DNA from: Lawsonibacter sp.
Lineage (GTDB): Bacteria; Bacillota; Clostridia; Oscillospirales; Oscillospiraceae
NCBI GenBank assembly: GCA_022795855.1
Contig: JAAWHL010000005.1
Span: 1-56,467 of the forward strand
Direction of reading: 5' to 3'
DNA length: 56,467 bases
The notes beneath the pieces were generated by a model. The model did not search any database, was not told the origin of the DNA, and worked only from the letters and a program-made list of their open reading frames with translations. The position numbers and the translations under genes are program-made. Positions 41,717 through 50,627 of this stretch are shown in pieces. The stretch's first letter is position 1; each line of letters opens with the position of its first letter.

Positions 41717-43458
41717 TTCTCCAGGTTCTGACGGAATATTATGAGACGCTGGCCGCTCTGGGGAAGCTCGATCCGCCCGGCTGGAGCAAAAGCGGCATCT
41801 CCTTTGCCCTGCACATCAACGACGCCGGGGAGTTGGAGCAGGTATCCTCGGTCAAAACGGAGCAGATACGTAGCAGCAAGACCGTGGCCGTGCCCCAGGA
41901 TATTTCCCTGCCGGCGCCGGTCAAACGCACGGTGGGGATTGCCCCCAACTTTCTCTGGGACCATTCCGGCTACATTTTGGGAAGGGATGCCAAGGGCAAA
42001 CCCCAGCGGAGCCTGGAATGCTTCAACGCGTGCAAGCTCCTCCACCACAAACTGCTGGACGGAGTGGATAGCCCCGCAGCCCAGGCTCTGTTGGCCTTCT
42101 TTGACCATTGGGATCCTCTCCAGGCCCAAAACCACCCTGCCCTCCAGGAGGATTGGGAGGAGCTGACCGCCGGGGCCAACCTGGTTTTCAAGTACAATGG
42201 GGCCTATATTCACACCATCCCCCTCGTCAAGCAGGTGTGGCAAAGCTACTATGATTCCGGTGATGAAGGACCGGAGATGGTTTGTTTGGTCACCGGCCGG
42301 AAAGGGCCGGTGGAAGCGGTTCACCCCCCTATCAAGGGTGTGGCCGGAGGACAGTCCAGCGGCACGGCACTGGTCTCTTATAATGCCCCCGCTTTCTGCT
42401 CCTATGGCCGTGAGCAGAGCTTGAACGCTCCGGTAAGCAAGTACGCCGCCTTCGCCTACACCGCCGCTCTCAATAATCTCATCGCCGATCGGGATCACAG
42501 GTTCCGTATGGGAGACGCCACTGTCCTCTTCTGGGCCAGAAGCGGACAGGCCGCTTTCCAGTCTTTATTTTCCGCCGCAGCCTTCGGCGGAAAATCCCCC
42601 TATGATGCCGGCACCCTGGCCGGGATGCTGGAGAACTTGTCGAAAGGGATCCCGGTCCAATACGAAGAGACACGGCTGGATCCGGACATGGATTTTTACA
42701 TTCTGGGGCTCTCCCCCAATGCCGCCCGCCTCTCGGTGCGGTTCTTTCTGCAAAATTCCTTCGGCGGCTTTCTCAAAAACGTGCAGGCCCATTACCGGCG
42801 GCTGGAGATTGTTCACAACGAACGATTTGATGCCATCTCTGTGTGGAAACTGCTGGATGCTACTGTGAACCAGAGCTCCAAGGACAAGTCTCCTTCCCCT
42901 GTGATGGCCGGGGAAGTGCTGCGGGCTGTCCTCGCCGATATTCGCTACCCGGCATCCCTGCTCAATGGCGTGACGCTCCGCATCCGGGCTGACCACAAGG
43001 TAGACTATGTCCGTGCCGCCATTCTCAAGGCGTATTACCTGAAAAACCCGCACCCTGATATTTCAAAGGAGGTTTTAACCGTGTCCCTGAATCCCGCCTG
43101 CGATGACCCCGCCTATGTCCTGGGTCGGTTGTTCTCGGTCTACGAAACCATTCAGTCCGCCACCAATCCGGGCATCAACACCACCATTAAGGACAAGTAC
43201 TTTAACTCCGCCGCTTCCACCCCGGCCACCATCTTTTCCATCCTGGGGAACCTGGCCCAGAAGCACCTAAAGAAGCTGAAGGGATCCAATATGGGCCTGT
43301 GTGTCTTCTACGAAAAGCAGATCACCGAGATCACAGCCCTGTTGGGTACCAGCTTCCCTGCCCGTATGTCTCTCCCACAGCAAGGTGCGTTCCAGCTGGG
43401 CTACTACCACCAGACCCAGGTCCGCTATCAGAAAAAGGAGGAAAATCAAAATGTCTGA
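41713..43458 (+). CDS. cas8c: Cas8c (Csd1), large Cascade subunit
   Basis: Cas8c recognises the PAM and anchors the type I-C Cascade on target DNA. This copy has 581 residues, starting at TTG 41713, which overlaps the cas5c stop (TTGA). Family landmarks include WSKSGISFALHINDAGEL, APNFLWDHSGYILGRD, the central SYNAPAFCSYGREQSLNAPVSKYAAFAYTAALN and FYILGLSPNAARLSVRFF. In type I-C the C-terminal part of the same gene also yields the small subunit Cas11c from an internal start. An internal ATG near the last third may do that here, but I cannot point to one site. Confidence 0.94.
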   Translation: MILQVLTEYYETLAALGKLDPPGWSKSGISFALHINDAGELEQVSSVKTEQIRSSKTVAVPQDISLPAPVKRTVGIAPNFLWDHSGYILGRDAKGKPQRSLECFNACKLLHHKLLDGVDSPAAQALLAFFDHWDPLQAQNHPALQEDWEELTAGANLVFKYNGAYIHTIPLVKQVWQSYYDSGDEGPEMVCLVTGRKGPVEAVHPPIKGVAGGQSSGTALVSYNAPAFCSYGREQSLNAPVSKYAAFAYTAALNNLIADRDHRFRMGDATVLFWARSGQAAFQSLFSAAAFGGKSPYDAGTLAGMLENLSKGIPVQYEETRLDPDMDFYILGLSPNAARLSVRFFLQNSFGGFLKNVQAHYRRLEIVHNERFDAISVWKLLDATVNQSSKDKSPSPVMAGEVLRAVLADIRYPASLLNGVTLRIRADHKVDYVRAAILKAYYLKNPHPDISKEVLTVSLNPACDDPAYVLGRLFSVYETIQSATNPGINTTIKDKYFNSAASTPATIFSILGNLAQKHLKKLKGSNMGLCVFYEKQITEITALLGTSFPARMSLPQQGAFQLGYYHQTQVRYQKKEENQNV

Positions 43459-44347
43459 GCCTATCAAAAACCGCTACGAGTTCATTATCCTGTTTGACGT
43501 GGAGAACGGCAACCCCAACGGGGACCCCGACGCGGGCAATATGCCCCGGGTGGACCCGGAGACCGGCCTGGGCCTGGTCACTGACGTGTGTCTCAAACGA
43601 AAAATCCGCAGTTATGTGGAGACAGTAAAAGGGGATGCCATCGGTTACCGTATCTACGTGAAGGACGGCGTACCCCTGAACCGCAGCGATGCAGAAGCCT
43701 ACGCTGCGCTTGGGATTACCGAGAAAACAGTCAAGGACAAGAAAAAATCCGATCCCGGTCTGGATGCCAAGATCCGGGACTGGATGTGTACCAACTTCTT
43801 TGACATCCGAACTTTCGGCGCCGTGATGACAACCTTTGTGAAGGCCGCCCTCAACTGCGGTCAGGTTCGGGGGCCCGTCCAGCTGGGCTTTGCCCGGAGC
43901 GTGGAGCCCATCGTCCCCCAGGAAATCACCATCACCCGGGTAGCCATCACCACCGAGGCCGATGCGGAAAAGAAGGGCACCGAGATGGGGCGTAAGTATA
44001 TCGTACCCTACGGACTTTACCGCTGCGAGGGGTATATCTCCGCTAATCTGGCCCGCAAGACCACCGGATTTTCCGAGGAGGATCTGGAGCTGCTGTGGCA
44101 GGCTATCCTCAACATGTTTGAGAATGACCGCTCCGCCGCCCGGGGTAAGATGGCGGTGAGGGAGCTAATCGTATTTAAGCACGATTCCGAGCTGGGCTGC
44201 GCTCCGGCCTGGAAGCTCTTTGAAACGGTGAAGGTGGCACGCAGGAACCCCGGCGACACCGCCCCCGCCCGCGCCTACGGCGATTATCAGGTCACGGTGG
44301 ACGAGGAGGCCCTGCCCGCCGGAGTCATCTGCCGACGGCTGGGATGA
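43451..44347 (+). CDS. cas7c: Cas7c (Csd2), Cascade backbone subunit
   Basis: Several Cas7c copies coat the crRNA spacer to form the Cascade backbone. The 298-residue RAMP protein has FIILFDVENGNPNGDPDAGNMPRVDPETGLGLVTDVCLKRKIR at its N-terminus, TFGAVMTTF near residue 120, and GPVQLGFARSVEPI. AAAAAGGAGGAAAATCAAA precedes the ATG. It starts inside the end of cas8c and overlaps cas4 by 4 bases. Confidence 0.95.
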   Translation: MSEPIKNRYEFIILFDVENGNPNGDPDAGNMPRVDPETGLGLVTDVCLKRKIRSYVETVKGDAIGYRIYVKDGVPLNRSDAEAYAALGITEKTVKDKKKSDPGLDAKIRDWMCTNFFDIRTFGAVMTTFVKAALNCGQVRGPVQLGFARSVEPIVPQEITITRVAITTEADAEKKGTEMGRKYIVPYGLYRCEGYISANLARKTTGFSEEDLELLWQAILNMFENDRSAARGKMAVRELIVFKHDSELGCAPAWKLFETVKVARRNPGDTAPARAYGDYQVTVDEEALPAGVICRRLG

Positions 44348-45006
44348 TATACACCGAGGAAGACTTTCTCCCCCTTTCCGGTCTCCAGCACTTTGCTTTC
44401 TGCCGCCGCCAGTGGGCGCTCATTCAAATAGAATCCCAGTGGGCGGAAAACCTGCGCACCGTAGAGGGCGACCTGTTTCACGCCCGCGCCCACGATGAAC
44501 AGCAGCGGGAGCACCGGGGCGGTGTGCTAATTCTGCGGGGGCTGCCGGTATTCTCCCCAACCCTGGGCATATCGGGGAAGTGCGATGTGGTCGAATTTCA
44601 TCCAGATCCCAAGGGAGTTCCCCTATGTGGGGAGAAGGGAACATGGATGCCTTTTCCTGTGGAGTACAAGCGGGGCACCCCCAAGGCACACCAGGCAGAT
44701 GAGCTTCAGCTGTGTGCCCAGGCTATGTGCTTGGAGGAGATGCTTTGCTGTGAGATCGCGGAAGGTGCGCTTTTCTACGGGGAGACGCGGCGCCGGACTG
44801 CCGTCCCCTTTGCGCAAGAGCTCCGGCAAACCGTCCGCACCTACTTGAAGGAGATGCACCAGCTATACCGGAGGGGGCATACGCCTAAAGCAAAACCGGC
44901 AAAAGGGTGTGCGGCCTGCTCACTGAAGGAGCTGTGCCTGCCCAGGCTTGCGAAAGGACGCGGTGTGGGGGAGTATCTGCGCCGGATGATGGAGGATACG
45001 CCATGA
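44344..45006 (+). CDS. cas4: Cas4 exonuclease, adaptation factor
   Basis: Cas4 trims spacer precursors and checks the PAM with Cas1-Cas2. The 220-residue RecB-like nuclease has GKCDVVEF (metal-binding Asp), PVEYKRG (Glu and Lys) and DELQLCAQAMCLEEM (QhxxY-like helix). Iron-sulphur cysteines are FCRRQW near residue 20 and CAACSLKELC near 190-199. ATGA overlaps join it to cas7c and cas1. Confidence 0.95.
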   Translation: MIYTEEDFLPLSGLQHFAFCRRQWALIQIESQWAENLRTVEGDLFHARAHDEQQREHRGGVLILRGLPVFSPTLGISGKCDVVEFHPDPKGVPLCGEKGTWMPFPVEYKRGTPKAHQADELQLCAQAMCLEEMLCCEIAEGALFYGETRRRTAVPFAQELRQTVRTYLKEMHQLYRRGHTPKAKPAKGCAACSLKELCLPRLAKGRGVGEYLRRMMEDTP

Positions 45007-46034
45007 GACATCTGCTCAATACGCTGTTCGTTACGTCCGAGAATATATACCTGTCGTTGGAGGGGGAGAACGTAGTGGCGAACCGGGAGAGTCAGGCGGT
45101 GGCCCGGTATCCACTGCACACCCTGTCCGGAATCATCTCCTTCTCCTATGCTGGGGCCTCTCCGGCACTAATGGGCAAGTGTGCACAGATGGGGATTGCT
45201 CTCTCCTTCTGCACGCCACATGGCCGGTTTCTTGCCCGGGTATGCGGCGAGAGCAGCGGAAACGTGCTGCTCCGGCGGGCACAGTACCGTATGGCGGACG
45301 ACTCCGGTCGGAGCTGCCGGATTGCCCGCAATATGATCTTCGGCAAGGTCTATAACGCCCGATGGAGCGTCGAACGCACCCGGCGCGACCATGGCATCCG
45401 GCTGAACGGGGAAAAACTGGGCGCAGCATCTCAAACCTTGAAGGAGCTGCTTCCGGCGATCCGGGACGAGACAGATCTGGACAGCCTACGGGGGATGGAG
45501 GGGGCTGGGGCCACCGCCTATTTCCGAGTGCTGGATGATATGATTCTCAACAGCAAGGAGTCGTTTTTCTTTCGGGGACGGACTCGCCGTCCACCCCTGG
45601 ACGCTTTTAACGCGCTCCTCTCTTTTGCATATAGCTTGCTGGCCCACAACTGCGCCGCCGCCTTGGAAAGCGTGGGGCTGGACTCCTATGTGGGGTTCCT
45701 TCACCGGGACCGGCCAGGACGTACCTCTCTTGCGCTGGATCTGATGGAGGAACTGCGCCCCTGTCTGGCCGACCGCTTTGTGCTGACACTTGTCAACAAC
45801 AGGGTAGTAAAACCATCAGACTTTCAGCAGCGGGAGAGCGGGGCTGTCCTTCTCACCGATGATGCCCGCCGCTCCTTTCTCAAGGCGTGGCAGACACGGA
45901 AACAGGAGTCCATCACACACCCCTACTTGGAAGAGAAACTTCCCTGGGGGTTGGTGCCCTATATCCAGGCGCTCCTGCTGGCCCGGTATATCCGCGGCGA
46001 TCTGGACGCCTACCCACCTTTTCTTTGGAAGTGA
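45003..46034 (+). CDS. cas1: Cas1 integrase
   Basis: Cas1 inserts new spacers at the leader end of the array. The 343-residue protein has the N-terminal beta domain (ENIYLSLEGENVVANRESQAVARYPLHTLSGIISF). The helical catalytic domain has the metal Glu in RGMEGAGATAYF, the His in VGFLHRDRPGRTSLALDLMEELRP, and the Asp/Glu near the following acidic residues. It overlaps cas4 (ATGA) and is 4 bases before cas2. With cas2 and cas4 intact, the adaptation module looks complete. Confidence 0.95.
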   Translation: MRHLLNTLFVTSENIYLSLEGENVVANRESQAVARYPLHTLSGIISFSYAGASPALMGKCAQMGIALSFCTPHGRFLARVCGESSGNVLLRRAQYRMADDSGRSCRIARNMIFGKVYNARWSVERTRRDHGIRLNGEKLGAASQTLKELLPAIRDETDLDSLRGMEGAGATAYFRVLDDMILNSKESFFFRGRTRRPPLDAFNALLSFAYSLLAHNCAAALESVGLDSYVGFLHRDRPGRTSLALDLMEELRPCLADRFVLTLVNNRVVKPSDFQQRESGAVLLTDDARRSFLKAWQTRKQESITHPYLEEKLPWGLVPYIQALLLARYIRGDLDAYPPFLWK

Positions 46035-46038
46035 GAAA

Positions 46039-46329
46039 ATGTTGGTGCTGATCACCTACGATGTGAATACCGAAGATGCCGCGGGCCGCAGGCGGTTGCG
46101 GCAAATCGCCAAGCAGTGCGTCAACTATGGCCAGCGGGTCCAATGCTCTGTTTTTGAGTGCCTTTTGGACCCGGCTCAATGCAGGCAGCTCCAGGCAAAG
46201 CTTTGTTCGATCATGGATCCGGAAAGGGACAGTTTGCGGTTTTATCACTTGGGCAACTGCTATGAGAACAAGATCGAGCACTTTGGTGCAAAGACCACAT
46301 ATCTGCCTGAAGGTCCCCTAATTATCTAA
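46039..46329 (+). CDS. cas2: Cas2 adaptation protein
   Basis: Cas2 bridges two Cas1 dimers in the integration complex. The 96-residue ferredoxin-like protein starts MLVLITYDVNTED with the conserved Asp, then RRRLRQIAKQCVNYGQRVQCSVFECLLD, typical of Cas2. The ATG follows the cas1 stop by 4 bases. It is the last gene before the leader and array. Confidence 0.95.
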   Translation: MLVLITYDVNTEDAAGRRRLRQIAKQCVNYGQRVQCSVFECLLDPAQCRQLQAKLCSIMDPERDSLRFYHLGNCYENKIEHFGAKTTYLPEGPLII

Positions 46330-46500
46330 GGTGCGAAAGGGAAGCTCCCATAGTACGCCCGGTAGGTTCGCACAGAGTTTGTTTTGAAAAAGCGCTCTGC
46401 TGATGCAATCATTTCTTTCATAAACCGGAACTGGAAGGCGATATTCGTCAAATCGTCTGATCCTTGCGCAAAAACGCTTGGATTATCTAGCACTTTTGCT
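46330..46500 (+). promoter_or_regulatory. CRISPR leader
   Basis: This 171-base stretch between cas2 and the first repeat is AT-richer than its surroundings and contains no gene. Its place upstream of the array, next to cas2, gives the array's direction (left to right). I see no clear -35/-10 pair, but the array promoter should be here. Confidence 0.8.
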
Positions 46501-49500
46501 GTCGCCCCCCTCGCAGGGGGCGTGGATTGAAATGCATCGTTTATGGACAGCACGCCCACTTCTTCCGTCGCCCCCCTCGCAGGGGGCGTGGATTGAAATC
46601 GGTCTGGGACTGCGGAGGATTGGGTGATTGGGAGGTCGCCCCCCTCGCAGGGGGCGTGGATTGAAATAGAGAGCCAATCATGGTACTGTGCAAGATAGCT
46701 CGTCGCCCCCCTCGCAGGGGGCGTGGATTGAAATCTTAAAGAAAGCTATATCAATACAGATGTCTACGTCGCCCCCCTCGCAGGGGGCGTGGATTGAAAT
46801 ACGTATGGGACACTGGATAAATGCCCGAACACTTGTCGCCCCCCTCGCAGGGGGCGTGGATTGAAATTGCTTGGCGAGCTGCTTCAGCTCGGCCATATTC
46901 ATCGTCGCCCCCCTCGCAGGGGGCGTGGATTGAAATTCATTAGGCGCGGCACCCGCTCAATGGGGATGTAGTCGCCCCCCTCGCAGGGGGCGTGGATTGA
47001 AATGGTTTCCAGGAGCGTTGTGCGCACACTGGACAATAGTCGCCCCCCTCGCAGGGGGCGTGGATTGAAATCGTCTGCCCTCTCTGATTTATGGGAAACT
47101 GTCCGCGTCGCCCCCCTCGCAGGGGGCGTGGATTGAAATATAGGGGCTATCAGCCCGGTGGCCGGGGCAATCGTCGCCCCCCTCGCAGGGGGCGTGGATT
47201 GAAATTGGCCCGGGCTGATGTGAAGGAATTTTTGGAGCGTCGCCCCCCTCGCAGGGGGCGTGGATTGAAATAAGGGCTTTTGGGCAGCCTATCCGCGTGA
47301 CGAGAGTCGCCCCCCTCGCAGGGGGCGTGGATTGAAATTCCTCCCCGTCCGGCGCGAGCCGGAACTGATAGGTCGCCCCCCTCGCAGGGGGCGTGGATTG
47401 AAATAGCGTTATTTAATCATATCCGTACACGGATGTCAGTCGCCCCCCTCGCAGGGGGCGTGGATTGAAATCCGGTATGGGCGGGTCCGCCGGCGGGGCG
47501 GCGCAGTCGCCCCCCTCGCAGGGGGCGTGGATTGAAATTCCGTAGGCCGCGCCGCCGCCGCCGGAGTAGCCGGGTCGCCCCCCTCGCAGGGGGCGTGGAT
47601 TGAAATCAGCAGACCCCAGGCGCCGCCGAAAATATCGGTAAGTCGCCCCCCTCGCAGGGGGCGTGGATTGAAATCGCTCTGGCCAGGGCCAGGAGCTTTT
47701 CCGCCGCGTCGCCCCCCTCGCAGGGGGCGTGGATTGAAATCGTCAAGGTCATCACATAACAGGTTCATTTTTACGTCGCCCCCCTCGCAGGGGGCGTGGA
47801 TTGAAATAGGTGGGTCTTGACAATCACCGGCACCGTGCCGCAGTCGCCCCCCTCGCAGGGGGCGTGGATTGAAATTTTACGGGGAACTGTCCGCCTTAGC
47901 GCAGGCCGAGTCGCCCCCCTCGCAGGGGGCGTGGATTGAAATATCTCCTGGAGGACGGACACCAGAAGATGAACGGTCGCCCCCCTCGCAGGGGGCGTGG
48001 ATTGAAATTGAAGGGCACCGGCATCCCCTTTGCCTGCCACCAGTCGCCCCCCTCGCAGGGGGCGTGGATTGAAATCGGACAGGGAGAGCTCCGCGCTCTC
48101 CAGGCAGGGTCGCCCCCCTCGCAGGGGGCGTGGATTGAAATCGTTTTTCCATTCCGATTCACCGGATTCCGGAAGGTCGCCCCCCTCGCAGGGGGCGTGG
48201 ATTGAAATTATGCACACAGGGAGAACATAGACGCCGGGAAGCGGTCGCCCCCCTCGCAGGGGGCGTGGATTGAAATAACGCCTGCCTGGAGAGCGCGGAG
48301 CTCTCCCTGGTCGCCCCCCTCGCAGGGGGCGTGGATTGAAATAGGTAACGGAACAGGGGGGCCAGCTCCCCGGAGGTCGCCCCCCTCGCAGGGGGCGTGG
48401 ATTGAAATCCGAGTAATGGCCACGCCGGTGTTGACGATGGTGTCGCCCCCCTCGCAGGGGGCGTGGATTGAAATAGAGCCTCCGTCAATGGGGGACACAG
48501 CTTCACCGACGGTCGCCCCCCTCGCAGGGGGCGTGGATTGAAATCTGTACGACGCCTTCCGGGTGCTCAAATCCGGGGTCGCCCCCCTCGCAGGGGGCGT
48601 GGATTGAAATAGGTCGAGCCATACGCCGGTGGCGTGAGAGACAAGTCGCCCCCCTCGCAGGGGGCGTGGATTGAAATAGCTCACCCAGGCGCTGCGCTGC
48701 CGTGTCCCTGAGTCGCCCCCCTCGCAGGGGGCGTGGATTGAAATTCCTCGATCCAGGACGCGGTCTTGGTGAGCACCGTCGCCCCCCTCGCAGGGGGCGT
48801 GGATTGAAATGGGAAACCCGGAAAAAAGCGTTGCTGTACAAGAGGTCGCCCCCCTCGCAGGGGGCGTGGATTGAAATTCTGTCAGGCGCTCACCGGAACA
48901 GCATCCAGAAGTCGCCCCCCTCGCAGGGGGCGTGGATTGAAATCTGGATGGTATAACAGACCTGGAGTTGGGCGCGGTCGCCCCCCTCGCAGGGGGCGTG
49001 GATTGAAATACAAGGGCGTCCAGAGAGTGGAGGGGCAGGATGTGTCGCCCCCCTCGCAGGGGGCGTGGATTGAAATTTTGGCCCGGATTACCTCCAGCGT
49101 AATATGCCCCCGGTCGCCCCCCTCGCAGGGGGCGTGGATTGAAATAAATTTACCCGTTCCCAGTATGAACGCAAGGCAAAGTCGCCCCCCTCGCAGGGGG
49201 CGTGGATTGAAATCACATCGTCTTTCATGACTCCGTTGATGTTTCCGCGTCGCCCCCCTCGCAGGGGGCGTGGATTGAAATCTCCCTGTTTCATCGCCTC
49301 TTTGCTCGCCCCCAGTCGCCCCCTCGCAGGGGGCGTGGATTGAAATCAGGGCCGAGGTCCGGCGTTCCGCGCTGCGCCCGTCGCCCCCCTCGCAGGGGGC
49401 GTGGATTGAAATTGGATGCGCTCCTCCTTGGCCGCTTCCCCCGCAGTCGCCCCCCTCGCAGGGGGCGTGGATTGAAATTCTTGAGCTACCTCAAAATCAG

Positions 49501-50219
49501 CATGAAGGACAACGTCGCCCCCCTCGCAGGGGGCGTGGATTGAAATGACCTGTACCTGCTGGCCCAGCGGGCCGGGGCACAGTCGCCCCCCTCGCAGGGG
49601 GCGTGGATTGAAATCTCGTAGACGAATCCGGGAGTGTGGAAAAGGTCGTCGCCCCCCTCGCAGGGGGCGTGGATTGAAATACATCTCCAACGAAGCCGTA
49701 CCGCTCCCCGAAATGTCGCCCCCCTCGCAGGGGGCGTGGATTGAAATCCGAACTTCCGCACAGACACGCCGGGGCGCAAGAAAGTCGCCCCCCTCGCAGG
49801 GGGCGTGGATTGAAATCAACCATGGGAATTTGGTGACCCATGGACAAAAGTCGCCCCCCTCGCAGGGGGCGTGGATTGAAATACCATGATAACCGGGGCC
49901 ACGTTGTACAGCGTGAAGTCGCCCCCCTCGCAGGGGGCGTGGATTGAAATCGGGTATAGGCTGTAGTCCGGGTATATGTGTTCAGTCGCCCCCCTCGCAG
50001 GGGGCGTGGATTGAAATCCAGCTGGGCGTATCCGTATACGCGGGGGCAACAGTCGCCCCCCTCGCAGGGGGCGTGGATTGAAATCGCTCTGACTGGGCAC
50101 CCCCACGGACGCCCGCCCAAGTCGCCCCCCTCGCAGGGGGCGTGGATTGAAATGTTGAAACATTTTTGTTGACAGTGGCGTGATGCGTCGCCCCCCTCGC
50201 AGGGGGCGTGGATTGAAAT
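46501..50219 (+). CRISPR. Type I-C CRISPR array, 56 repeats and 55 spacers
   Basis: The repeat is 33 nt. It starts GTCGCCCCCCTCGC, has a GC-rich hairpin (CGCCCCCC/GGGGGCG arms) and ends GTGGATTGAAAT, the type I-C form. I counted 56 copies at spacings of 65-70 bases, so spacers are 33-37 nt. All repeats look identical except number 43 (49315-49346), which lacks one C. The last repeat (50187-50219) is perfect rather than degenerate. Spacers are varied, with one reverse-complement pair (24 and 27). The array is far longer than most, implying sustained adaptation. Confidence 0.97.
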
Positions 50220-50250
50220 CTTGTCTACTAACATTTTAATATTTCGGAGG

Positions 50251-50294
50251 GAAGTAACAGCTTGGTGTAACAGCACCATACTGTTACTTCTTTT
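50251..50294 (+). terminator. Likely terminator of the CRISPR transcript
   Basis: GAAGTAACAG (50251-50260) and CTGTTACTTC (50281-50290) pair perfectly, enclosing a smaller GGTG/CACC stem, and TTTT follows. It is 31 bases past the last repeat. Confidence 0.7.
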
Positions 50295-50337
50295 ACCTGC
50301 GAAATTCCGGGGAAAAATCAACCTCCCCAATAAAGTT

Positions 50338-50592
50338 ATAGTGTACGTCAATCCGCTGGATACGGTGACCGCTGGACTTGTCGGCTTAGAACAGCGGTTT
50401 GCCGCCGAGGAGGCCAAGGGAAATGAGGCCGAGATGGAACAGGACAAAGACAGGGAACTCCGCGATATGTTCAAAGGCGTACCGCCAAAAAATGCGATTA
50501 TCGCCGTTGGCGATCTGCCGCCCAAAACGCTGGAACAGCACATTAAGGAACGGAAAGAGCAAAAAACTAAGAAACACGGCAAATCCCGCTGA
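50338..50592 (+). pseudogene. N-terminally truncated gene remnant beside the array
   Basis: The frame reads a coherent protein tail: VIVYVNPLDTVTAGLVGL, an acidic/charged helix (RFAAEEAKGNEAEMEQDKDRELRDMFKG), then PPKNAIIAVGDLPP and a basic coiled-coil end (EQHIKERKEQKTKKHGKSR). The same frame can be extended back to a TTG at 50221, but that runs through the terminator hairpin and starts at the array edge, so it is not a natural start. I do not recognise the family. It looks like the 3' part of a gene cut by array or IS rearrangement. Confidence 0.5.
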
Positions 50593-50627
50593 CTATTTAC
50601 GTCATATCGGAAATGCGTCTCACAGTA

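Larger units (their letters stand above)
50220..50627 (+). other. Interval between the array and the IS element
   Basis: It holds the hairpin at 50251-50294 and a gene remnant (50338-50592). There is no promoter I can define. The IS insertion forms its right boundary. Confidence 0.5.

Noticed and set aside
50221-50337. TTG start making a 123-residue gene directly after the array
   Set aside because: The start lies 1-2 bases past the last repeat and the frame passes through a strong terminator hairpin; treated as a truncated remnant instead.
47436-50582. Several open frames through the CRISPR array with repeated peptides
   Set aside because: They are translations of the 33-nt repeats, not proteins; period and peptide repeats match the array exactly.
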